From Bryobacteraceae bacterium (lineage in GTDB: Bacteria > Acidobacteriota > Terriglobia > Bryobacterales > Bryobacteraceae), in NCBI GenBank assembly GCA_026129905.1, contig JAHCHE010000008.1, forward strand, positions 124,001-188,000: a stretch of 64,000 nt of DNA, in the 5' to 3' direction. The notes under the pieces were generated by a model. It had not been told where the DNA came from, made no database searches, and worked only from the letters and a program-made list of their open reading frames with translations. Made by a program: the position numbers and the translations under genes. This document shows positions 26,104-33,130 of the stretch, piece after piece (positions within the stretch are counted from its first letter, which is position 1; each line of letters opens with the position of its first letter).

Positions 26104-27147
26104 ATGATCATTCCAGGCGTGGATGGTGGCGCAGGCGCAGCCGCTGTAGGAAACCTGCCTTTGGCCGCCTGCGTGCGTGGCGTCACCGGCGGCCAGACAG
26201 AGGGTGGACGGATTACGGGAATCCTGCAGGACCTGGGCTACGCCGTGCAGCGAATGAAGGACGGCCCGTGGCGGCCCGAGATGGGTTCCGTGCTGCTGAT
26301 CCTGGGCAACTTGTATTGGTATCCGCGTCTGGCACGGCAATTGCTCTCTAAACCGAAAGCAAAGCTGCCGGCGGTGGCGCTTTGGCATTGGGAACCTCTC
26401 CCACCCTCCAAGGCAAGCGGGCTTTCGTGGCCGCTGCCGAACTGGCGAGAGGTGGCGAGGATCGCTCTGCGGGACAGACGAATCAGTAATATTTACACGA
26501 ACTATCTTGCTTTGCGCCGCGTGGCGGTGGCCGGCGCGATCGACGTGCTGGCCGTCTCCACCCGCGGCCGAGCGGAGTTTCTGGGCGAACGCGGCATCCA
26601 CGCGCATCACCTGCCTCTCGGCTACACGCCGGAACACGGCCGGGACCTCGGCATTTCCCGCGATATCGACGTGCTGTTCCTCGGCGACATGAAGCCGCCG
26701 CGCCGCCGCGAACTGATTGCCAACCTTCAGCGCCGTGGCCTCAACGTGATGGTACGCGGCGATTGGTCGAACCCCGAGTTCTGGGGCGAGAACCGAACGG
26801 CGCTTATCAACCGCGCGAGGATCTTTCTGAACATCCAGCGATTCGCCGGAGAATTTTCCGGCTTGCGGCTGATCCTGGGAATGGCAAACAAAGCGCTGGT
26901 AGTTTCCGAGCCGATGTACGATTCCGCGCCGTTCGTCCCGGGCGAGCACTACGTGAGCGCTTCCATCGAGGAGATGCCCGGGGTGATTCAGCGCTATTTG
27001 GCCAATGAAGAAGAGCGGACGCGAATAACCGAGAGAGCATACCGCTTCGCCACGGAGGAGATGCCTCTGAAGCGTTCGGTAAGCCGTCTCTTGAACCTTA
27101 CCCAGGAATTTCTGGATCGAAAGCAATCATCAGGAGATCAATCATAA
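26104..27147 (+). CDS. Glycosyltransferase-like protein (CgeB/GT1-type fold)
   Basis: 347 residues. The second half has the layout of GT-B glycosyltransferases: 'DVLFLGDMKPPRRRELIANLQRRGLNVMVRGDW', then 'NRARIFLNIQRFAGEFSGLRLILGMANKALVVSEP' and a C-terminal 'EEMPGVIQRYLANEEERTRITE...AYRF'. No signal peptide or membrane segment. It ends four bases before a sugar aminotransferase gene and is in one operon with it and an acetyltransferase, which fits transfer of an N-acylated amino sugar. The acceptor is unknown. Confidence 0.75.
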   Translation: MIIPGVDGGAGAAAVGNLPLAACVRGVTGGQTEGGRITGILQDLGYAVQRMKDGPWRPEMGSVLLILGNLYWYPRLARQLLSKPKAKLPAVALWHWEPLPPSKASGLSWPLPNWREVARIALRDRRISNIYTNYLALRRVAVAGAIDVLAVSTRGRAEFLGERGIHAHHLPLGYTPEHGRDLGISRDIDVLFLGDMKPPRRRELIANLQRRGLNVMVRGDWSNPEFWGENRTALINRARIFLNIQRFAGEFSGLRLILGMANKALVVSEPMYDSAPFVPGEHYVSASIEEMPGVIQRYLANEEERTRITERAYRFATEEMPLKRSVSRLLNLTQEFLDRKQSSGDQS

Positions 27148-27151
27148 AGTA

Positions 27152-28333
27152 ATGCAGATCAGAATTCCCGCACACAGGCCTTACTTTGGCGCGGAGGAGT
27201 CGAGAGCCATCCAGGCCGTGCTCGACAGCCGCTGGCTCGGCCGCGGGCGCATCACCAAGGAATTTGAGGACCGTATCTGCGAGTACCTCGGCGTGAAGCA
27301 TGCAATCGCCGTCAACAGCGGAACCGCCGCCCTGCACATGGCGGTCGGCGCGCTGGACGTGTCGCCGGACGACGAGGTTATCGTGCCTTCGCTGACCTTC
27401 GTTTCGTCGGTACAGGCAATCCTGGCGGCGGGCGCGCGGCCTGTGTTCTGCGAGGTGCGGAAGCAGGACCTCAACATCGACGTCGCCGACGTCGCCGGCC
27501 GCATCACGCCGCGCACCCGGGCGATCATGCCCGTGCATTTCGGCGGCCGGGTCTGCGACATGGAAGGACTGTACCGGCTCACCGCGGGCCGCGGCATCCG
27601 GATCGTCGAGGACGCCGCCCACGCCTTCGGCTCCAGCTACGGCGACCGCTGGGCGGGAGCCCTCGGGGACCTCGGCTGTTTCAGCTTCGACCCGATCAAG
27701 AACATCACGTGCGGAGGCGGCGGCGCGGTGGTTACCGACGACGACGAGCTTTCCGAGCGCGTCCGGGTCCGTCACAACGTCGGGCTAAACACCGATTCCT
27801 GGAGCCGGCTGACGGGCGAGCGCCCCTGGTACTACACGATCTCCGAACACGGCTATCGCTACTACCTCGGCAACCTCAACGCGGCGATCGGCCTGGAGCA
27901 GATGAAGCGCCTCGAGGATTTCCGCATCAGAAAACTTGCCATCGCCCGGCGCTACGACGACGCCGTCGCCCAGACCGAGGGCTTGGCCGTCATCCCGCAC
28001 TGCCTGGAAGGCGTCTTTCCCTTCAACTACGTCACGCGGGTGTTGGGCGGCCGGCGCGACGGCTTGATGGCTTGGCTCAAGGAACGCGGCATCGGCAGCA
28101 CCATCCAGTTCATACCGAATCACTTGCAGCCGGCCTTTTCCGCTTCGCGCTGTTCGCTCCCAGTCACCGAGGAACTCTATCGGGAGATCGTCACGTTGCC
28201 GCTCTATTATGAAATGACCGACGGCGACGTGGAAGAGGTGGTGCGTGAAGTGCGGGCGTTCCTCGCTTCCCGCTCCGCCGGCGGGGAGCAAGCCGCCGCT
28301 CCCGCGCCCGTGGGGCAATCGGCGGGCGATTAA
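27152..28333 (+). CDS. DegT/DnrJ/EryC1/StrS-type PLP sugar aminotransferase
   Basis: 393 residues. 'AVNSGTAALHMAVGALDVSPDDEVIVPSLTF', 'VEDAAHAFGSSY' and the PLP-binding Lys in 'SFDPIKNITCGGGGA' (Lys 183) are the family landmarks. These enzymes add an amino group to keto-sugar nucleotides. The C-terminal tail after about residue 370 is low-complexity. With the flanking glycosyltransferase and acetyltransferase it forms a three-gene amino-sugar cassette. Confidence 0.92.
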   Translation: MQIRIPAHRPYFGAEESRAIQAVLDSRWLGRGRITKEFEDRICEYLGVKHAIAVNSGTAALHMAVGALDVSPDDEVIVPSLTFVSSVQAILAAGARPVFCEVRKQDLNIDVADVAGRITPRTRAIMPVHFGGRVCDMEGLYRLTAGRGIRIVEDAAHAFGSSYGDRWAGALGDLGCFSFDPIKNITCGGGGAVVTDDDELSERVRVRHNVGLNTDSWSRLTGERPWYYTISEHGYRYYLGNLNAAIGLEQMKRLEDFRIRKLAIARRYDDAVAQTEGLAVIPHCLEGVFPFNYVTRVLGGRRDGLMAWLKERGIGSTIQFIPNHLQPAFSASRCSLPVTEELYREIVTLPLYYEMTDGDVEEVVREVRAFLASRSAGGEQAAAPAPVGQSAGD

Positions 28334-28338
28334 CGGCG

Positions 28339-28965
28339 ATGGACACCCGCCCGATACTCATCCTCGGCGCCGGGGCGTTCGCCATCGAGGTGGCCGACCT
28401 GATATCGGAAACGCCGGGTTTCACCCTCGCCGGATTCGTCCAGAGCGTCGAGCCGGGCAAGCCGGACCAGACACTTGAAGGGCTCCCGGTCTATTGGGTG
28501 GAGGACGCCGCCAGGCTCGCCGGTACGCACTGGGCCGTCTGCGCGGTGGGGACGTCGCAGCGCAAGGGCTTCATCGAACAGGTGGCCTCTTTCGGCATGC
28601 GCTTCGCCACGGTGATCCATCCCGCGGCGCGGGTGTCGCCCAAGAGCGCCATCGGCGAAGGCAGCATCGTCAGCGCGGGCGTCATGATCGGCACGCACAC
28701 GCGGGTCGGGCGCCACGTCATTCTGAACCGCGGCGTGCTGGTGGGTCACCACACCGACATCGGCGACTACGTGACCATCGGGCCCGGCGCCAATATCGCG
28801 GGCTCCTGCTCGGTCGGGGATTCGGCTTTCATCGGCATCGGGGCCATCATCCGCGACCACATCAAGGTGGGCGCCCGCGCCGTGCTGGGGGCCGGCGCGG
28901 TGGTGGTGAAGGAAGTGCCGGAAGCGGTGATGGTGATCGCCGCCCGCGTCACCACTATGGAGTAG
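28339..28965 (+). CDS. NeuD/PglD-type sugar acyltransferase
   Basis: 208 residues. The N-terminal half is a Rossmann-like PglD domain ('ILILGAGAFAIEVADLI'); the C-terminal half is a left-handed beta helix of hexapeptide repeats ('IGEGSIVSAGVMIGTHTRVG', 'VLVGHHTDIGDYVTIGPGANI'). The His in 'GHH' is the likely base. The family N-acetylates UDP-amino sugars or O-acetylates sialic acids. It follows the aminotransferase by five bases. Confidence 0.9.
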   Translation: MDTRPILILGAGAFAIEVADLISETPGFTLAGFVQSVEPGKPDQTLEGLPVYWVEDAARLAGTHWAVCAVGTSQRKGFIEQVASFGMRFATVIHPAARVSPKSAIGEGSIVSAGVMIGTHTRVGRHVILNRGVLVGHHTDIGDYVTIGPGANIAGSCSVGDSAFIGIGAIIRDHIKVGARAVLGAGAVVVKEVPEAVMVIAARVTTME

Positions 28966-29086
28966 AGGGCTTCGCCAAGAACCCGTTGACTGCGGAATGG
29001 TGCTGCTCCCGGATGGCCAACCCGCAGTGCGGGCAGTTCAAGGTTTGCGGCCGGTGGTGAGTTCGCGGCGACAACCCGTGGGACTC

Positions 29087-30196
29087 TTACCGCTGAATTG
29101 CCATTTCGATACCGAAGTTGGACCCGGAGGCTGCCTTGCGTCCACCGATCCCCACCCACTCCAAGTCATTACGAAACTCAAGTACGATGGGTTGGTACGC
29201 CTCCGCGTCCAGCCGAAAACCGGGTGTCCAGACGTACTCATCCGCAGCTTCGGCGCTGCCAACTCGAAATGAGACGCTCGATTTCGAGGTCCTCGCGGGC
29301 GAGTCCGTTGCGTCTCTGATGGTGGTAGTCCCGGTCCCCCACGCCCACCGCGCGGTTGGCCCTGGCGGACAATCGAGCAATACTACCGCCCGACCGCCGG
29401 GTGGGGATTCGCCGGTGGGGCCATGACACCACAGGCTCGCAACCGATCTTACGAAAGCGGCGGCAGCGACCATGGATGTATTCCACGGATTGTCTGGTTG
29501 GACATGGTTTTCCAGTTCCACGATCCAGTGGTCCTTTGACTGGTTGACGGTCGGGTTTGCGCCGCGGTCGCCGGCAGTGCGATAGTGACCGCGCACGCAG
29601 TGGGTCACTCTCCCATGCGGGCCGTGGAGGTCAACTGCGCACTTCTCGCCAACGGACTGCCAGGGAGTCTGAACCCGGGCATGCAGGACTGGGCGGATCG
29701 AGGTACGGATGTAACGCACAATTTCGCTCATGTCGGCAGCGGTGATTGCGTCACGGTACTCGCGGATCAGGGAGAAACGAGCATAACGCGGGGTCCCGCT
29801 CTGCGAACCGCTGTCGACCAGCCGTCTGATCCCTTCCGCCACCAGAACACGTTCTCCGTGCAAACGGCGGATTGTGACTCCCCGCTGTGGAAGATCGAGC
29901 TGACGCCCAAGGGCTCCCGGGACAAGCTTCGCGCCGACCAGAAAAATGAACTTCCCCTTGTCAATCGCCGTCCGCATGGAACCAAGTTCTGTCGCGCGAG
30001 CCTTGTTGAAGGCGTCCTCGTCGAAGATGCAGGCCTCGGCTTTGTCAAGGTGAACTCGAGCGTCCCGCAGAGGCTGGATTCCGAGTCCGGGCGCCTCTAC
30101 CAAGGGTCCGTCAGAGAGATAGACGATCTGTCCCTGCAGCGTCAGGCCGGAAAAGCAACACGCGACCAGAACGGCAGCGAACTCTCGAAACTTCAT
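29087..30196 (-). CDS. Secreted protein of unknown function
   Basis: About 369 residues from ATG 30196, which follows AAAGGAGG at 30201-30208 on the minus strand and begins a signal peptide ('MKFREFAAVLVACCFSGLTL'). The C-terminal 180 residues contain 'CVRGHYRTAGDRGANPTVN', 'HWIVELENHVQPDNPWNTSM' and a beta-rich end. No catalytic motif is recognised. The upstream truncated membrane protein ends 14 bases before it. Confidence 0.65.
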   Translation of the reverse strand: MKFREFAAVLVACCFSGLTLQGQIVYLSDGPLVEAPGLGIQPLRDARVHLDKAEACIFDEDAFNKARATELGSMRTAIDKGKFIFLVGAKLVPGALGRQLDLPQRGVTIRRLHGERVLVAEGIRRLVDSGSQSGTPRYARFSLIREYRDAITAADMSEIVRYIRTSIRPVLHARVQTPWQSVGEKCAVDLHGPHGRVTHCVRGHYRTAGDRGANPTVNQSKDHWIVELENHVQPDNPWNTSMVAAAAFVRSVASLWCHGPTGESPPGGRAVVLLDCPPGPTARWAWGTGTTTIRDATDSPARTSKSSVSFRVGSAEAADEYVWTPGFRLDAEAYQPIVLEFRNDLEWVGIGGRKAASGSNFGIEMAIQR

Positions 30197-30209
30197 CCAT
30201 CCTCCTTTA

Positions 30210-30894
30210 TCACAGAATCGGACCGAGCAGCCGCCCGAGATCGGAAAAGGCACTGGCAACCGAGACTAGTAGGGCGAGTACCAGGACCCAGGTCACGAGC
30301 CAGACAATCAACAAGAGGTAGAACAGAAAATCGCCTTTTATTTTGTATTTCGTGCCAAGGTTGATCTTTGAAATCAAAACGAGGCTTGCCAGGCACGCTC
30401 GCCAGCTTAACCGCTTCAACGGAGCCTTCGTCGCTCGCTCAACCGGAAAGGTTGTCAATTTAAGCTCGCGTGTCGCCGCAACATCTCTTTCTGTCTTTCG
30501 CAAGCCAAGCGCTAGCGACGCGGCGAGCCAAGCGAGAAAGAGAAGAGTGAATGGATGTGACGGTCGTACCAGGTAGCCGAGCGCGCCCCCCCAGATAAAC
30601 TTGTCCCAAAAACCTGGGACGAGCGATTTGTCCCGCCGTTCCAGCAACCTCCGCCGGTAGTATATCTCGTTGGCTGCCGCATGTTCGTCGGAGCGTGAAA
30701 GCCCTGCTTCCGCGGTTCTGAAAAAGCGCCGGACGGCGGAAGGTTGATTTGGGCCCCTCCCCATTTCGCAAGGGGCAGGCAGGTCCAGCTTCGTCCGCGC
30801 AGGATCTGCAAAGGGAAGCCAAAACCATCGCGTGTCGTCGGCCCAGTGGGGCCATTCCAACCGCAACTCATCAAACTCTGTCCTATCAGTGGAG
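30210..30894 (-). pseudogene. Membrane protein, 5' end removed by IS element
   Basis: The frame is open from the IS boundary at 30895 down to the stop at 30210, about 228 codons. Two or three hydrophobic segments occur in the C-terminal half ('HPFTLLFLAWLAASLALGL', 'FLFYLLLIVWLVTWVLVLALL'), preceded by 'AANEIYYRRRLLERRD', a phrase like those between pentapeptide-repeat domains and membrane tails. The usual N-terminal half is missing. A TTG at 30866 could still start a shortened protein, but no Shine-Dalgarno supports it. Confidence 0.6.
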
Positions 30895-30926
30895 TGGGCC
30901 CCTAAACTGAGACAACCGGTTAAGAC
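30895..30926 (+). repeat. Left terminal inverted repeat of the IS
   Basis: TGGGCCCCT, three mismatched bases, CTGAGAC, five partly matched bases, then GTTAAGAC. It pairs with 33150-33181. The pattern TG...CA at the extreme ends is typical of IS3-family elements. Confidence 0.85.
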
Positions 30927-30955
30927 TCACTTTTCATTAAATGGAGAAGAGAGTC

Positions 30956-31300
30956 ATGGGCCAAACGCGAAGGAAGTTCACGAAAGAGTTCAAGGAAGCC
31001 GCGGTGCGGCGTCTGGAGCTGGGAGCCTCGATGGCGGAAGTGGCGCGCGCCTGTGAGGTGGACGCGAACGTGTTGCATCGCTGGCGGCGGGAGCTGCGCG
31101 AGCGCGGGGCGAAGGCGTTTTCCGGCAACGGCCGGAGCCGGTCCGAGGAGAACCGGGTGGCCGAACTGGAGCGCAAGGTTGGGCGCCAGGCGATGGAGAT
31201 CGATTTTTTGCGGCGCTGCCTGCAGCATGCCGACGAGCAGCGGAAGCTGCAGGCGTTAACTACCCGGGGCTCATCTACCCGCACCTGGAGAACGAAGTGA
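30956..31300 (+). CDS. IS3-type transposase OrfA
   Basis: 114 residues from ATG 30956 (ATG 30941 would add five). 'RRKFTKEFKEAAVRRLELG' then 'MAEVARACEVDANVLHRWRRELRERG' is the helix-turn-helix that binds the IS ends; 'NRVAELERKVGRQAMEIDFLRRCL' is the leucine-zipper used for multimerisation. The stop (31298-31300) overlaps the orfB start as GTGA, so orfB may be made by coupled restart; no A6G slip site is present. Confidence 0.9.
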   Translation: MGQTRRKFTKEFKEAAVRRLELGASMAEVARACEVDANVLHRWRRELRERGAKAFSGNGRSRSEENRVAELERKVGRQAMEIDFLRRCLQHADEQRKLQALTTRGSSTRTWRTK

Positions 31301-32154
31301 GCTTGGCTACGCTGATCCCGGTGCGGCGCATGTGCGAGTTGACCCAGGTCAGCCGAGCCGGATTCTACCGCTGGCGGCGGCAGTCGGCGCTGGCGGTTGC
31401 CGCTGACGAGATGGACCTGCGGGACGCCGTGCAGCGGGTCGCATTGGAGTTTCCCTGCTATGGCTGGCGGCGGGTGACGCGCGAGTTACGCAAGCAGGGC
31501 TGGACGGTGAACCACAAGCGGGTGCGGCGAATCATGCGCGAGGACAACCTGCTGTGTGTGCGGAAGCGGCGATTCGTGGTGACGACCGATTCCGGCCACG
31601 GCCGCCCGGTCTATCCGAACCTGGCCCAGCAGATGACGCCGACCGGCATCGACCAGCTCTGGGTGGCGGACATCACCTACATCCGGCTGGAGACCGAGTT
31701 CGTGTATCTGGCGGCGGTGATCGACGCCTTTTCCCGGCGGGTGATCGGCTGGGAACTGGACCGGACGCTGGAAGACGATCTTCCGCTGGCGGCGTTGCGG
31801 CTGGCGCTCGCGTTGCGGCGGCCGTCGCCAGGCCTGGTGCATCACTCCGACCGCGGCAGCCCGTATGCGTCTGGCGATTACACGGACCTGCTGAAGAAAC
31901 ACGGCGCCCAGATCAGCATGAGTCACAAGGCGAGCCCCTGGGAAAACGCCCGATGCGAGTCGTGGATGAAGACGCTGAAAACCGAAGAGGTGAACCGGCA
32001 GGAATACCGGGATCTGGCCGAAGCGCGGACGTTGATCACGCGCTTCATCGATCACGTCTACAACCAGAAGCGGCTGCACTCGGCGCTCGATTACCGGTCG
32101 CCGGTGGAGTTCGAACAAGCCTTGGTGGCCGGTGGAGTGGGGGTGGGGGCATGA
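31297..32154 (+). CDS. IS3-type transposase OrfB (DDE integrase)
   Basis: 285 residues, intact. The DDE residues are in place: Asp in 'LWVADITYI', Asp in 'HHSDRGSPYAS', and Glu in 'NARCESWMKTLK' about 35 residues later. The N-terminal 'PVRRMCELTQVSRAGFYRW' is the HTH_21-type start. GTG start at 31297. Its 3' end overlaps the 3' end of the opposite-strand primase gene by about 64 bases. Confidence 0.93.
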   Translation: MSLATLIPVRRMCELTQVSRAGFYRWRRQSALAVAADEMDLRDAVQRVALEFPCYGWRRVTRELRKQGWTVNHKRVRRIMREDNLLCVRKRRFVVTTDSGHGRPVYPNLAQQMTPTGIDQLWVADITYIRLETEFVYLAAVIDAFSRRVIGWELDRTLEDDLPLAALRLALALRRPSPGLVHHSDRGSPYASGDYTDLLKKHGAQISMSHKASPWENARCESWMKTLKTEEVNRQEYRDLAEARTLITRFIDHVYNQKRLHSALDYRSPVEFEQALVAGGVGVGA

Positions 32155-33086
32155 GCGGCGCACACAGCGTGGGGGAGAGCCGGCGCTCCGGCCCGGGCGA
32201 GGGTCCGGCGCAGGTAGTCGGCGGGATCGCCGTGGCGGCGGGGAAAATGGGGACTGGCAAGCTGGAGGATGTCCCGGACCCGCGCCGCCGGTGTGCCCCG
32301 CGACAGCAGGCGCCGGGCGACCCACAGATCGACGATGCTCCAGTCCGGCTGCGGGAAACGTTCGCGGACGCGCCAGCGTTGGAGGCACGCCTGGTAGATC
32401 GCAACGGCCTCCGCGGCGGCGATGGCGGGGGCAGCGTCCGGGATGCTCGAGCCGGGGCCGGCGGCCAGTGCGGGCTGGGACGAGGCCGACTGGTGGGCCG
32501 ACTGCAGCAGGGCCTCGGCTTGTGGCGCCAGACCCGCAGCGGCGTGCACCAGCTTCACCCACGGCGCGTAGCGCCGCCATGTGCGGCGGGCGGGCTTCTG
32601 GTTGGTGAAGCCGGCGAGCCTGCCGAGATGGCGCCAGTCGGCGCTGGCCGGGTCGCCGCCATAGGCGCGCGCCAACAGCCTGCCGGCCGCGGTGGCGACG
32701 GCTGGCTCCAACGGCGAGGCGCTGAGGTGAACCCAGGCTTGCAGATGGCCGGGGCTGGTCTGGACCACCACGCACGGGTCATGCCCGTGGACGCGCATGG
32801 TCTCTATCACAGTGGGCGCGGCCTGATCGAGGTCGATGAGAATGTAGCCTGCGTTCCCGTCGCCGGCGTAGGGATGAACGTAGATCTCGCCTCCTTCGCG
32901 ATTGCGGGCCCGCAGGAAGCGAACGATGGCTGGGTTCCCCAGTTCTCCGGCCGTCCACAGCCGTTCGCCAGGCATCGCCCGCCGGGTGTGGTGGTGAATC
33001 AAACGGACCAGATACAGCTCGTTGGGCATCGCCGCGAGCTGCCGGCGAATCGCCTGCAAGGTGAGAAAAAATCCGCGGTCGTCCAT
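32091..33086 (-). CDS. RepB-like DNA primase (archaeo-eukaryotic primase fold), IS passenger
   Basis: 331 residues from ATG 33086; GTG 33134 would add 16. The primase signature is clear: 'YILIDLDQAAP' has the metal-binding Asp-x-Asp, 'CVVVQTSPGHLQAWVHL' is the nucleotide/template-contacting strand found in RepB-type primases, and 'HLGRLAGFTNQKPARR' resembles the 'R.PG..N.K' segment. Family members prime replication of plasmids and mobile elements. The C-terminal region (about 240-300) is helical. The gene lies fully inside the IS ends, its start 16-64 bases from the right repeat. Confidence 0.8.
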   Translation of the reverse strand: MDDRGFFLTLQAIRRQLAAMPNELYLVRLIHHHTRRAMPGERLWTAGELGNPAIVRFLRARNREGGEIYVHPYAGDGNAGYILIDLDQAAPTVIETMRVHGHDPCVVVQTSPGHLQAWVHLSASPLEPAVATAAGRLLARAYGGDPASADWRHLGRLAGFTNQKPARRTWRRYAPWVKLVHAAAGLAPQAEALLQSAHQSASSQPALAAGPGSSIPDAAPAIAAAEAVAIYQACLQRWRVRERFPQPDWSIVDLWVARRLLSRGTPAARVRDILQLASPHFPRRHGDPADYLRRTLARAGAPALPHAVCAAHAPTPTPPATKACSNSTGDR

Positions 33087-33130
33087 GACCGCAATCTTGC
33101 AGCGGAACCGAACCGCAGTACAATGGATTT

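Noticed and set aside
29585-30364. Plus-strand frame opposite the secreted protein gene
   Set aside because: Shadow frame; the minus-strand gene has a Shine-Dalgarno and a signal peptide.
31250-31300. Programmed -1 frameshift between orfA and orfB
   Set aside because: No A-rich slippery sequence is present; a GTGA overlap suggests coupled restart instead.
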